Below are positions 9,116 through 17,456 of a stretch of 49,137 nucleotides of DNA, piece by piece. Position 1 is the first letter of the stretch; each line of letters starts with the position of its first letter. Under the pieces are notes generated by a model. It did not search any database. It was not told the DNA's origin and saw only the letters and a list, made by a program, of their open reading frames with translations. Origin of the DNA: an uncultured Lentisphaeraceae bacterium. GTDB lineage: Bacteria > Verrucomicrobiota > Kiritimatiellia > RFP12 > DVOR01. Made by a program: the position numbers and the translations under genes. The DNA lies in the NCBI GenBank assembly GCA_937892925.1, contig CALBHX010000066.1, positions 1 to 49,137 of the forward strand. The letters are read 5' to 3'.

Positions 9116-9856
9116 TTAGAGGATTCCGCTGGTCGTGTCTGCATCTTGGGGTGGGCGCAGGGCGGAAAGTTTCGGACGGGATCCAAAAAGCGCCGTGCCG
9201 ATTCGTACATCGGTAGCACCTTCCTCAATGGCTACCTCAAAGTCTCCTGTCATGCCCATAGAAAGATGAGGCAAATCGATGCCAAATCGGGACATCTGCG
9301 CATCACGCAGATGTCGAAGAGCAGCAAAAAAAGGTCGAGCTTTCTCCGGATCTGGATTGAATGGTGCCATGGTCATCAATCCTGTCAACGTGAGCGCTTG
9401 GGAATACATAAGAATGTGTTCAATTACTTGGGGCAGCGCAGTGGGCGTTAAACCATATTTCGATGGTTCGCCTGAGACGTTTACTTCCAAATAGAATTCC
9501 GGGCGAGTTCCACTCTGGCGTGCGGCAGCTTCGAGGGTGTCGAATAATTTGGCACTGTCCACAGAGTGAATCGTTTCAAACAGACGGACAGCCTGCTTTG
9601 CTTTGTTACTTTGCAAATGGCCAATCAGATGCCAATGCGCACATGCAGGCGCAAGGGGGATTTTCCATGCAGCTTCCTGTACTTTATTCTCTCCAAAACA
9701 GTCCATGCCGGCATCTACCGCATCTCGAACCGTTTCAGGTCCATGCGTTTTGGTTACAGCAACCAAACGGACGGCTTCGGGGTCTCGGCCACTTCGTCGG
9801 GCGGCTGCAGCAATCCGGTTACAAATGGTTTCATAAATGGGAATAAGCGTGTTCAC
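9116..9856 (-). CDS. yggS: YggS/PLPBP-family PLP-binding protein
   Basis: PLP-homeostasis protein of the alanine-racemase barrel fold, not known to be an enzyme. It binds PLP through the Lys in LVAVTKTH (residues about 31-38). Other family blocks are CFGENKVQEA, HWHLIGHLQSNK, VNVSGEPSKYG, TGLMTMAPF, LSMGMTGDFEVAI and VRIGTALFG. Length 246 aa is typical. It lies between the thioesterase (7-base gap) and the hydrolase (1-base gap), so it is likely in the same transcript. Confidence 0.92.
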   Translation of the reverse strand: MNTLIPIYETICNRIAAAARRSGRDPEAVRLVAVTKTHGPETVRDAVDAGMDCFGENKVQEAAWKIPLAPACAHWHLIGHLQSNKAKQAVRLFETIHSVDSAKLFDTLEAAARQSGTRPEFYLEVNVSGEPSKYGLTPTALPQVIEHILMYSQALTLTGLMTMAPFNPDPEKARPFFAALRHLRDAQMSRFGIDLPHLSMGMTGDFEVAIEEGATDVRIGTALFGSRPKLSALRPPQDADTTSGIL

Positions 9857-9863
9857 GGAGCCC

Positions 9864-10268
9864 TCACTTGAAAAACTGTCGCATAGCCAGAGGCGGGCGA
9901 CAGGGTAGATGGGTGATTGCAGAGATAAAAGCGAGATCGGTGGTTCCCTCTAAAATTTGCTCGCCAGCATGATTACGGACGTCATAACGAAAACGAATGG
10001 AGGCACGAACGGGTTCTTCGATGTAGACGTGGACGGCCAAATCTTCATCGTAATGCGCCGGGCGATGATAACGAAGATTGAGAGCCACGATAGGCGTCAT
10101 GACGCCGGAACGCTCCATGTCGGCATAAGAACCGCATCCCGTTGCACGTAGCGCCTCTCCTCGCGCTTCTTCCAGGTAAAGCAAGTAATTCCCGTGCCAG
10201 CAGACACCCATCTGGTCGGTTTCTGCATAACGAACGCGAACATGGTGTTCATAGTGAAATGGCAACAT
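9864..10268 (-). CDS. YbgC-like acyl-CoA thioesterase (hotdog fold)
   Basis: Short hotdog-fold thioesterase of the 4-hydroxybenzoyl-CoA thioesterase/YbgC type. The signature AETDQMGVCWHGNYLLYLEEAR carries the catalytic Asp and is one or two residues from the usual YAETDxMGxxxHxNY. Length 134 aa matches the family. The substrate (short-chain or hydroxy-acyl-CoA, or ACP-linked) is unknown. In proteobacteria YbgC goes with the Tol-Pal genes; none are nearby here. It lies 9 bases after topA and 7 bases before yggS. Confidence 0.82.
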   Translation of the reverse strand: MLPFHYEHHVRVRYAETDQMGVCWHGNYLLYLEEARGEALRATGCGSYADMERSGVMTPIVALNLRYHRPAHYDEDLAVHVYIEEPVRASIRFRYDVRNHAGEQILEGTTDLAFISAITHLPCRPPLAMRQFFK

Positions 10269-10277
10269 CGCGTCTTC

Positions 10278-12731
10278 CTACCCCTGGGTGTTATTCGTAT
10301 TTGGCGGGTTTCGAGAGGTCTTCGTTCGACGTGCGGCGGCAGCCTTGATCCCATATTTTGCTGCCAGGTCAACGTAATCCGGAATTTGTTGCTGATAGGT
10401 GCGCACCAGTCGTTTAAGTGCTTCAAATTGCCGTTCTGACAGGAAGTGCTTTTCGGATAATTGTTTCTGCAGACTATTCAGAAAGTCTTGGTCATTAAAC
10501 AAACGCTTGCCACGTTTGACCGGCGCATTCCACGTAACGATGGCAGCACAATGTCTGAGCAGATCCTCCGAAGCAGCTTCATTTTCCGGATGAGTAGAAT
10601 CCTTTTCCTGAAGTGCAATTCGCTGCAAAAGAAGGAGCTGTTTGGGAGATAAGTCGCCTTTACGTGCGAATTGATCCCGTACGGAAGCAGTAAACTTCGT
10701 CTCCCATTCATTTAGTTCCCGAGTTTCAAGCGCTTGGAACAGTGCTTCAACTTTTGCTTTGTCAGGGGCTTTCGGTAACGGTCCAATCACTTGCTCCAGT
10801 TCAGGTAATTGATCCCGATATGAAATGGCCATGCGGGTCAACGTGGCCAATTGCGCTTTGGAAAGTGCGACGCCTTGTGTTACCTGTGTGCGCATGTCAT
10901 CAAAGAAGGCGCGATCATCCCAAGAGATCTTTCCACTCTTGGTTAAAGTTGGCGCCTTCCACGTGTGGATGCTGGCTAGTTGATCAAGAACAGGCCCAAC
11001 ACGTGTGGGATCTGCTGCCAGCCACTCGGTCAATTTGGAATAGAAGTCGGCGACTTCTTGTTCCCAATCCCGGGCGCCTTCCGCTACTTTGTCAAGCGCA
11101 TCCTCCATTTGTGCGGTGAACTCTACGTTGATGAAGTCTGGCATCTCGCCAAGAAGATAATCCGTGGCCGCCATTCCCATGTCCGTGGGCGTCAGTACAT
11201 GCCCTTTCCCGCTTGACACGTAGTCCCGGGCAAGCAGCGTACGTAAGGTTGCTGCATACGTTGAAGGCCGGCCGATACCATTTTCTTCCAAAGCACGCAC
11301 AAGCGAAGCTTCATTGTACCGTGCTGGCGGCTGCGTTTCTTTCCCTTCACACAACCATTCTCGACAGGCCACTATATCCCCTTGTGAAAGATAGGGGAGC
11401 TTTTTAAACTCTTCGTCTGCCTCCGGCACATCCTTGCTTGACCATACGTGCATGAATCCTTTGAAGACGATCTGCTGGGCGGAAGCAGCAAAACGGTAGG
11501 TGTGCTTAAGTGCTGGCGGCTGCGTGGGTTCAAACAGAATAGTTGTTCGCTCAATTTTTGCCGCCGCCATCTGGCTTGCAACAAACCGTTTCCAGATTAA
11601 ATCGTAAAGCTTAGCCTGTTTTGGATCAATACCGTTCAATTGTGTGCGTGAGACATCTGTTGGGCGGATAGGTTCGTGCGCTTCTTGTGCGTTTTTAACT
11701 TTGTTGCCGTAATAGTTCGGGCTCGTAGGAACACATTCTTTTCCAAATAGACGCGTAATTTCAGCTTCTACGGCGCCGCGAATGGTTGCACTCACGGTAA
11801 ATCCGTCCGTTCGCATGTAAGTGATAAGACCCTCTTCATAGAGCGCCTGTGCCAATCGCATGGTCTGATCGGGCGAATAACCCAACTGTGTCGCAGCTGC
11901 TTGTTGCAGTGTGGATGTGATGAATGGAGGCTGCGGCCGACGGGTAAGCATTTTTTTCTCCAGCGAATAGACTTTCAGCTGGTGTCCGGCCAAATCGTTC
12001 AGATAATCCGTGGCTGCGGCTTCTGAGGCTAGTCCTTGGATTTCTTTGCCGTACGCGGTGAACCGCGGAATCTCCCCATCGATGAGAGAGAGCCGTGCCT
12101 CAAAGGTATGGTGCCCCTTTTCCAGTCGAGCACCCAATAGCCAGAATGGCGTGGGGTGAAAGGCTTGAATTGCCCGTTCTCGGTCAACGATCAGCCGCAA
12201 TGCCACAGATTGTACGCGTCCGGCACTTCGGGCTCCCCGCACGGTGTTGGCAATCAGTTTGGAAATTTTGAATCCAGAAAGCCGATCCTCAATACGCCGC
12301 GCCTGTTGGGCATTGACAAGATTTTGATCAATGACGGTCGGGTTCGCCAAAGCATCAAGAACGGCTCGTTTCGTCACTTCGTTGTATCGAACACGGAAGA
12401 ATTGTCGTTCTCCGGGAAGATCTTTCAGTACCTCATAAAGATGCCAAGCGATGCTCTCCCCCTCGCGGTCAGGGTCGCTTGCCAGGTAGACAACCGAAGC
12501 CTTTGCCGCAGCCTTACGCAATTCGTCAACGACCTTCTTTTTGTCGGAGGGAATGACATAGTTTGGGGCAAAATGATCGGCCACATTCACGCCGAGCGTA
12601 AACTGCGGTAAATCGCGAACATGCCCAATAGAGGCCATAACCGTTGTATCGGGCGAAACATAGGTGGCGATTTTTTTCGCCTTCGAGGGAGACTCAACAA
12701 TAATCAACGCGTGTTTTTTACGTGGTGCCAT
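10278..12731 (-). CDS. topA: DNA topoisomerase I with non-canonical C-terminal repeat domain
   Basis: Type IA topoisomerase relaxing negative supercoils. The Toprim domain is at the N-terminus (LIIVESPSKAKKI; SDPDREGESIAWH), the active-site Tyr is in EGLITYMRTDGF, and ARYNEASLVRALEENGIGRPSTYA marks the end of the catalytic core. The core ends near residue 567. The last 250 residues contain no CxxC zinc ribbons, which normally follow in TopA. Instead three degenerate repeats about 70 residues apart have cores LSKAQLATLTRMA, LSPKQLLLLQRIA and LSERQFEALKRLV; the first and third are preceded by WKAP and WNAP. The tail is basic (RRTKTSR). Total 817 aa. A dyad-containing promoter lies upstream. Confidence 0.95.
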   Translation of the reverse strand: MAPRKKHALIIVESPSKAKKIATYVSPDTTVMASIGHVRDLPQFTLGVNVADHFAPNYVIPSDKKKVVDELRKAAAKASVVYLASDPDREGESIAWHLYEVLKDLPGERQFFRVRYNEVTKRAVLDALANPTVIDQNLVNAQQARRIEDRLSGFKISKLIANTVRGARSAGRVQSVALRLIVDRERAIQAFHPTPFWLLGARLEKGHHTFEARLSLIDGEIPRFTAYGKEIQGLASEAAATDYLNDLAGHQLKVYSLEKKMLTRRPQPPFITSTLQQAAATQLGYSPDQTMRLAQALYEEGLITYMRTDGFTVSATIRGAVEAEITRLFGKECVPTSPNYYGNKVKNAQEAHEPIRPTDVSRTQLNGIDPKQAKLYDLIWKRFVASQMAAAKIERTTILFEPTQPPALKHTYRFAASAQQIVFKGFMHVWSSKDVPEADEEFKKLPYLSQGDIVACREWLCEGKETQPPARYNEASLVRALEENGIGRPSTYAATLRTLLARDYVSSGKGHVLTPTDMGMAATDYLLGEMPDFINVEFTAQMEDALDKVAEGARDWEQEVADFYSKLTEWLAADPTRVGPVLDQLASIHTWKAPTLTKSGKISWDDRAFFDDMRTQVTQGVALSKAQLATLTRMAISYRDQLPELEQVIGPLPKAPDKAKVEALFQALETRELNEWETKFTASVRDQFARKGDLSPKQLLLLQRIALQEKDSTHPENEAASEDLLRHCAAIVTWNAPVKRGKRLFNDQDFLNSLQKQLSEKHFLSERQFEALKRLVRTYQQQIPDYVDLAAKYGIKAAAARRTKTSRNPPNTNNTQG

Positions 12732-12818
12732 ATCAGCCTCATTCTTCCAAAGCCGGACTAAGCAATAACACCTTGCCCGCTTCTGCGCAAGTCTTTTTTT
12801 ACGCTGAACCGTTTCTAT

Positions 12819-12846
12819 ACTATATCTATAGTATAGCGTGTGCCAA
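12819..12846 (-). promoter_or_regulatory. Candidate topA promoter overlapping a dyad
   Basis: On the minus strand, TTGGCA (12841-12846) and TATAGT (12819-12824) are separated by 16 bases. The -10 region overlaps a perfect 8-bp inverted repeat, CTATACTA/TAGTATAG (12815-12822 and 12829-12836, 6-base loop). The position is about 90 bases upstream of the topA ATG, in the ispA-topA gap. The dyad could be an operator or melt-prone DNA sensing supercoiling; that is inference. Confidence 0.5.
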
Positions 12847-12885
12847 AAATCCTCCGGCGCTCTTCAGCGAGCTTTGCGTTCTGCG

Positions 12886-13755
12886 TTATACTAGCCGCGC
12901 CAGCAGGGCATCCGCAAAAGCAGAGAGCGGAGACGTGTCTCCTGGAATGCAAACAAGTGCTTGCTTCGCCCGATGCGTACAGGCCTCTGCAGCCTTGCGC
13001 ACGGCTTCCAGATTTCCGCCTAACACAGCGATGGCATTGAGCTCATTTCCCTGTTCTGCCTGCCGAGCATCCAGCAGATCATCTACATACTGAAAAGCCA
13101 ACCCGACGGCCTGACCATAATCCATGAGCGCCTGGCAGCATTCTGGGGCGGCTTCTGCTGCAATGGCACCCAATCCGCAGGCTGTTTCAATCAACGCCGC
13201 TGTTTTATTGCGGAATACATAATCCAGTAACGTTGGCGACCAGGATCCTGCAGGCTTTTGTGCGGCTGTAATGTCAGCCACCTGCCCGCCAATTACCTGT
13301 CGTGCAGCTTTGGCGAACACAGGGAGTAACCGCGCAGCCTGATGGCATTCTGCCAGCTGACTGAAGGCAAGCGCCTGCAGGAAATCTCCTGCCAACACCG
13401 CATCACCTTCTCCAAACTTTACCCAAACACTCGGTGCGCCACGGCGTTCTGTATCGTTGTCCATGCATGGCAAATCGTCATGGGCAAGTGTGTAATTGTG
13501 TAGTAATTCGATCGCCACAGCTGCTTTGAGTGCATCAGCTTCCTGTTGGGGTGAGGCTCCGCAGGTACGGGCGCAGAGCAGAGTCAAAATGGGGCGGATG
13601 CGCTTCCCACCCCCCTTGACCGCGTGCCGAAGAGCCGCTTGAAATGCGGTCATACCCCACGCACCATCCGACGTTTCAGAAGTCGAAAGTAAAGCTGCGT
13701 CCAATGCCGCTTCAATGCGCTTACGTTCTGCGGTCAACAGGGTATTCAGCTCCAT
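12886..13755 (-). CDS. ispA: Polyprenyl diphosphate synthase (IspA-type)
   Basis: Trans-prenyltransferase making farnesyl or geranylgeranyl diphosphate from IPP and allylic diphosphate. The first Asp-rich motif is DDLPCMDND and the second is FQYVDDLLD. GGGKRIRP and the HNYTLAHDD block are typical of short-chain synthases. Length 289 aa. The Lys-rich segment normally found after the second Asp motif (GKxxGKD..KxTY) is degenerate here, replaced by ARQAEQGNELNAIAVLGG. Product length cannot be set from sequence with certainty. It lies 87 bases downstream of leuB in the same direction. Confidence 0.87.
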   Translation of the reverse strand: MELNTLLTAERKRIEAALDAALLSTSETSDGAWGMTAFQAALRHAVKGGGKRIRPILTLLCARTCGASPQQEADALKAAVAIELLHNYTLAHDDLPCMDNDTERRGAPSVWVKFGEGDAVLAGDFLQALAFSQLAECHQAARLLPVFAKAARQVIGGQVADITAAQKPAGSWSPTLLDYVFRNKTAALIETACGLGAIAAEAAPECCQALMDYGQAVGLAFQYVDDLLDARQAEQGNELNAIAVLGGNLEAVRKAAEACTHRAKQALVCIPGDTSPLSAFADALLARLV

Positions 13756-13842
13756 GACGCCCGTCCTTTCTCGCCCCTGGTTCTGTTGGCGGTATCTTCA
13801 ATTTTGAAGGCGTGCGACCAATGACCGGGTATGTTCTGTTGT

Positions 13843-14916
13843 TTAGACTGCTGAGGCAATCATGTCGCCCACTTGTTCAGTGGTGAATCCCATCTCGTTA
13901 GCTAACTGGCTTTTCATTTTTGGTGTAACCGAGGCGATAGCACGGGTAATAGCCTGAGCAGCCTCAGCTTCACCTAAATGTTCCAGCATCATAGCGCCAG
14001 CACCAATAGCAGCGATGGGATTAATCGCATGTTTTCCTGTCCACATGGGAGCTGTACCACCGATTGGCTCAAACATCGAGACGCCATGGGGGTTAATGTT
14101 TCCGCCGGAGCTCACACCGAGCCCGCCTTGTGTGATTGCTGCCAAGTCGGTGATGATGTCGCCAAACATGTTCTCCGTAACAATCACGTCAAACATTTCC
14201 GGGCTGGCTACCATGTAGAGCGTCGTGGCATCTACATGAAAATATTGCCGCTCCACATCCGGATATTCCGCACCTACTTCAGCGAAAACACGGTTCCACA
14301 ACTGGTACATATAGGTGAGTACGTTGGATTTCCCGACCATGGCCAGTGTGTTCTTTTCGCCCACGCCTCGTGCCTTTTTACCGTATTTACGGGCATATTC
14401 AAAAGCAAAACGGCAGCACCGTTCCACCTGCTCATACGTATAGGTCATTACCTGTGTGGCCACAGCGTCTGTAGAGTTCGCCCGTGAGATACCCCCCATG
14501 CCTGTGTAAAGCCCGCCGGAATTTTCGCGTACGACACAGTAATCGATATCTTTTGGGCCTTTGTTCTTGAGTGGGGTATCCACCCCAGGATAGAGGCGGA
14601 TGGGGCGCAGATTGATATACTGATCCAGTTCAAAGCGCATGCGCAGGAGAATTCCCTTTTCCAAAATTCCCGGTGTTACGCGCGGGTCGCCAATCGCCCC
14701 CAAGAACATCGCATTATGATTCCGAAACTCCTCCAATACGGAGTCTGGCAGAATCTCCCCCGTGGCCAGATAGCGCCCTGCTCCCACGTCATAGGATGTG
14801 GTGTCCAGCTTGAACCCAAACTTCCGCTCGGCGGCATTCAGCACCTTGAGCCCTTCGGCAATCACTTCGGGTCCCGTACCATCGCCGGGAACGACCGCAA
14901 TTTTGTATGACTTCAT
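13843..14916 (-). CDS. leuB: 3-isopropylmalate dehydrogenase
   Basis: NAD-dependent beta-decarboxylating dehydrogenase, most likely LeuB of leucine synthesis. It starts KIAVVPGDGTGPEVIAEG and contains the substrate-binding Arg/Tyr block RENSGGLYTGMGG and the metal/cofactor block VTENMFGDIITDLAA, then GTAPMWTGK. Length 357 aa is exactly family-like. The ATG at 14916 has AAGGAGAC just upstream; an open frame continuing upstream to 15138 overlaps pgsA and is rejected. The INLRPIRLYPGV version of the N-domain is the type also found in actinobacterial LeuB. Isocitrate or tartrate dehydrogenase remain possible. No other leu genes are nearby. Confidence 0.78.
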   Translation of the reverse strand: MKSYKIAVVPGDGTGPEVIAEGLKVLNAAERKFGFKLDTTSYDVGAGRYLATGEILPDSVLEEFRNHNAMFLGAIGDPRVTPGILEKGILLRMRFELDQYINLRPIRLYPGVDTPLKNKGPKDIDYCVVRENSGGLYTGMGGISRANSTDAVATQVMTYTYEQVERCCRFAFEYARKYGKKARGVGEKNTLAMVGKSNVLTYMYQLWNRVFAEVGAEYPDVERQYFHVDATTLYMVASPEMFDVIVTENMFGDIITDLAAITQGGLGVSSGGNINPHGVSMFEPIGGTAPMWTGKHAINPIAAIGAGAMMLEHLGEAEAAQAITRAIASVTPKMKSQLANEMGFTTEQVGDMIASAV

Positions 14917-14960
14917 CAACGTCTCCTTGTTCACAAATGAAAATCGCTGCCCTTTGTTAT

Positions 14961-15629
14961 TTACTTTTCCGAAATACTCCGCTTGATATAGGGCAGATAA
15001 TTCCGGGTGTAAACATAGAGTGACCAGAAGTTGAGCAGAATGGCCACAGCCTCGCCTGTGTACACTACCCAGCGGAACAGCGTCATGGTGTCCTTCGGAT
15101 AGGTATAAACCATGATATAGAGGTAAATGACGCCGCATAAAGGGAAGGTCATCGCTGTGCGCAACTTGCCCAGGAATGTGGCAGCACAGTTAGCGCCGTA
15201 GAGTGAGCCGACCGAGCGCAGAAAGGTTACCCACTGATCACGGAGTAAGTAAAGAATCGTTAGGATAACCATGAACAGAGCGTGCCAGCGCTCTTCCGGT
15301 TTTCCAATGGGCAGCAGCCATAGCAATGTTGGAAAAACGATGAGGTAGAATACTTTGTCCATTAGCGGGTCGCACATCGCCCCGAACTTGGTAACTACCT
15401 TCCATCGCCGTGCCAGCGCACCATCAAAGAGGTCTGTCAACGCAGAACAAGTCAGGCATGCCACGGCGATCCAAGCCCCAATTAAACTCGGGCTGGGTGC
15501 TTCCTTTAGCAGATGCCGCTGTACGCCCCACCCGTGATACAGAGCCAGAACGAGAAATGCCAGAATAAAAGGCACCCGAATGAACGTAATTCCGTTCACC
15601 ACAAGCAAGTGAAGCTGACGCAACCGCAT
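14961..15629 (-). CDS. pgsA: CDP-alcohol phosphatidyltransferase (PgsA-like)
   Basis: Integral membrane enzyme, most likely CDP-diacylglycerol:glycerol-3-phosphate phosphatidyltransferase of phosphatidylglycerol synthesis. The signature D-x2-D-G-x2-A-R-x8-G-x3-D-x3-D is fully present, from DLFDGALARR to CDPLMD, near residues 66-92. About five or six hydrophobic helices surround it. Length 222 aa. Alternative CDP-alcohol phosphotransferases (Pss, Cls-like) cannot be fully excluded. It lies 15 bases from rlmB and 44 from leuB. Confidence 0.82.
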   Translation of the reverse strand: MRLRQLHLLVVNGITFIRVPFILAFLVLALYHGWGVQRHLLKEAPSPSLIGAWIAVACLTCSALTDLFDGALARRWKVVTKFGAMCDPLMDKVFYLIVFPTLLWLLPIGKPEERWHALFMVILTILYLLRDQWVTFLRSVGSLYGANCAATFLGKLRTAMTFPLCGVIYLYIMVYTYPKDTMTLFRWVVYTGEAVAILLNFWSLYVYTRNYLPYIKRSISEK

Positions 15630-15644
15630 AACAAAGCTCCTTCG

Positions 15645-16409
15645 CTATTTCCCGGCTTGTTTTTGCCGCACGGCTTCATAGAGAGCCAGAGCCCCGGCCA
15701 CGCCGGCATTCAACGAGTCTACCTGCCCCGCCATGGGAATATACCCAATGAAGTCGCAGGTTTTTCTCACGAGACTACCCAAGCCGTTTCCTTCGCTGCC
15801 TACTACAATGCCGCATCGTCCGCGGAAATCAATCTTCGTATAAGGTTGGGCATCTTCTGTGATATCCAACCCTGTCAGCCAAACGTTCCGTTCTTTCAAT
15901 TCTTTCATCGCTTGGGTTAAATTGACCACATGCGCAATCCGCAGATGTTCCGATGCTCCAACTGAAGCCCGCACCACCGTTGGCGTTATTAACACGCCAC
16001 GATCCTCCGGTAGGATCACCCCCGCTACACCGCACGCTTCCGCTGTCCGTAACAGGGAGCCCACGTTCTGCGGATCCTCCAGATGATCCAGCAGCAGCAC
16101 AATCGCTTCTGGATCCTCTTCCGCCGCTGCGTAAATCTCTTCCGGGCTCACATAGGGATATCCCCCCGCCCGAAGGGCGCAACACTGGTGGTTTACCTGT
16201 CCCAATAGCCGATCGCATTCACCCCGCTGAGCCGAGCGCAATGGATATCGCCGCTGGCGCGCCAGGGTAATCATCTCCTCGACTTCATCTGTAGCTGGTC
16301 CCGAGGGAACAATCACCTCATGAATTTCTCGCCGTCCGGCGCGCAGAGCCTCCAATACGGGGCGCCGTCCGTAAATCCAGCCATCTTTTTTCTTTAACTT
16401 TCTATCCAT
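15645..16409 (-). CDS. rlmB: 23S rRNA (guanosine-2'-O)-methyltransferase RlmB (SpoU family)
   Basis: SPOUT methyltransferase, most like RlmB. An N-terminal substrate-binding domain (WIYGRRPVLEAL) is followed by the SpoU motifs LLLDHLEDPQNVGSLLRTAEA, IVVGSEGNGL and IPMAGQVDSLNAGVAGALALYE. The length of 254 aa is typical. The start at 16409 (MDRKLKKKDG) is the only Met before the WIYG block. An extended -10 hexamer lies only 9 bases upstream of the ATG (see 16418-16426). It heads the long minus-strand run. Other SpoU members such as TrmH are less likely because the N-terminal domain matches RlmB. Confidence 0.88.
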   Translation of the reverse strand: MDRKLKKKDGWIYGRRPVLEALRAGRREIHEVIVPSGPATDEVEEMITLARQRRYPLRSAQRGECDRLLGQVNHQCCALRAGGYPYVSPEEIYAAAEEDPEAIVLLLDHLEDPQNVGSLLRTAEACGVAGVILPEDRGVLITPTVVRASVGASEHLRIAHVVNLTQAMKELKERNVWLTGLDITEDAQPYTKIDFRGRCGIVVGSEGNGLGSLVRKTCDFIGYIPMAGQVDSLNAGVAGALALYEAVRQKQAGK

Positions 16410-16417
16410 AGCCGTTC

Positions 16418-16426
16418 AGTATAACA
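16418..16426 (-). promoter_or_regulatory. Extended -10 element close to the rlmB start
   Basis: Minus strand reads TGTTATACT, an extended -10 (TGn plus TATACT), ending 9 bases before the rlmB ATG. A start site 6-7 bases downstream would put the RNA 5' end about 2-3 bases before the start codon, so the message could be leaderless. No good -35 is visible. Confidence 0.4.
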
Positions 16427-16503
16427 CATGCCTTTGTTCTCGTGCAGGTACATGGCTGCAACGTGTTCGGGAATGAAGGCAGCATCTGACAGAAAATCAA
16501 GTA

Positions 16504-16584
16504 CGGGGTCTAGGGATTAATATAGTTTCACCCCGGGGCGACTTCACATTCAACCCGCCCCGACTTTATCACGAATCCGGGGCG
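16504..16584. repeat. Alternating GC-rich inverted repeats in the rlmB/16846 divergent gap
   Basis: The otherwise gene-free gap 16410-16845 holds four short complementary GC arms: CGGGGT (16504-16509) can pair with ACCCCG (16530-16535); GGGGCG (16535-16540) with CGCCCC (16556-16561); and CGCCCCG (16556-16562) with CGGGGCG (16578-16584). Successive pairings are mutually exclusive, as in attenuators or REP-like clusters. No coding potential was recognised. A related arm order occurs at 22944-22990. Confidence 0.45.
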
Positions 16585-16749
16585 GATTTGCGAGGTGTTC
16601 AGTGCATTGGATGCGGGGGCACAGCATGGAAGCAGGGGCAGGAGTTAGATGTCCGACTAACAAGGCGACTGGTGATGCTGTGCATGACATTGCCTTTACC
16701 CCACTCCCCGTTGCATTTATCGAGGATGCTGACATATTTTAGTATCGGT

Positions 16750-16779
16750 TTGATATGATGACGTGTATTCGGTTATAAC
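16750..16779 (+). promoter_or_regulatory. Promoter of the 16846 gene
   Basis: TTGATA (16750-16755) and TATAAC (16774-16779) with an 18-base spacer. A start site near 16786 gives a 5' leader of about 60 bases, with AGAGGAGAA before the ATG at 16846. Confidence 0.55.
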
Positions 16780-16845
16780 ATCTGTACGCTTGTTTGTTCA
16801 ATGCGTGGCTCGTAAAATGGTTGTCTTTTAAAGAGGAGAACCTTC

Positions 16846-17274
16846 ATGAGAGTGCTTTCGATTATTTGTGCCCTAGGTTGTTTTATGCTCTGTTCAAAAG
16901 GATTGGGTGCGGCACTTGACCGATATGAGTTATACCCCACAAAAAATATATGGACGTTCTTAAAGCTGGATACGGAGACCGGTAAACTTCAACATGTCCA
17001 ATTTTCAATTAAGCCCGAGCAACCACGGCTTGAATACGTTTTGAGTGAAATAGATATTCCTGCGCTTACAGGGAAACCGCACGTTCCGGGGCGATATAAA
17101 TTATATCCCACGCAGAATCAATGGAATTTCCTGTTGCTTGACAAAATAGACGGGGAGGTGTTCCAGGTTCAGTGGGGGGAATCGTGCATGGTTATCCCGA
17201 TTCGCCCCGGAGTGGCGGCGGGGAAATCAACAGATGAGAAGCCCAATGAGAAGCCCAAGGCGGAGGATGACTGA
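16846..17274 (+). CDS. Small secreted protein with two LYPTxNxWxFLxLD repeats
   Basis: Unknown function. A signal peptide (MRVLSIICALGCFMLCSKGLGAA) precedes two copies of one motif: DRYELYPTKNIWTFLKLD...GKLQHVQFS and GRYKLYPTQNQWNFLLLD...GEVFQVQWG, about 60 residues apart. Each looks like a short beta-sheet unit ending in a VQW/VQF strand. I recall similar RF/RYxLYPTxNxWxFLLLDT segments in secreted or periplasmic proteins of gut bacteria, but cannot name a family. The tail is charged (KSTDEKPNEKPKAEDD). Length 142 aa. It has its own promoter and Shine-Dalgarno (AGAGGAGAA) and stands alone, 182 bases before the dCMP deaminase gene. Confidence 0.7.
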   Translation: MRVLSIICALGCFMLCSKGLGAALDRYELYPTKNIWTFLKLDTETGKLQHVQFSIKPEQPRLEYVLSEIDIPALTGKPHVPGRYKLYPTQNQWNFLLLDKIDGEVFQVQWGESCMVIPIRPGVAAGKSTDEKPNEKPKAEDD

Positions 17275-17456
17275 AAGATGCTTGACTGGCTGCGTATGAT
17301 GAGGGTTTGAGGCGATCATCTTTAGCAGGTAGAATGACGCCTGACAGGTAAGGTGGGGTGATAGTCATGTAGCTGTTTGAATCAACGGTAATGGGGACGT
17401 TGAGTACAAGTGAGTAGAGATTTGGTATAGTAGCAGGAAGTAAGAGGAAATAAGCA

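Noticed and set aside
14917..15138. N-terminal extension of leuB
   Set aside because: It runs through the end of pgsA on the same strand in another frame; the ATG at 14916 has a good Shine-Dalgarno and the family N-terminus.
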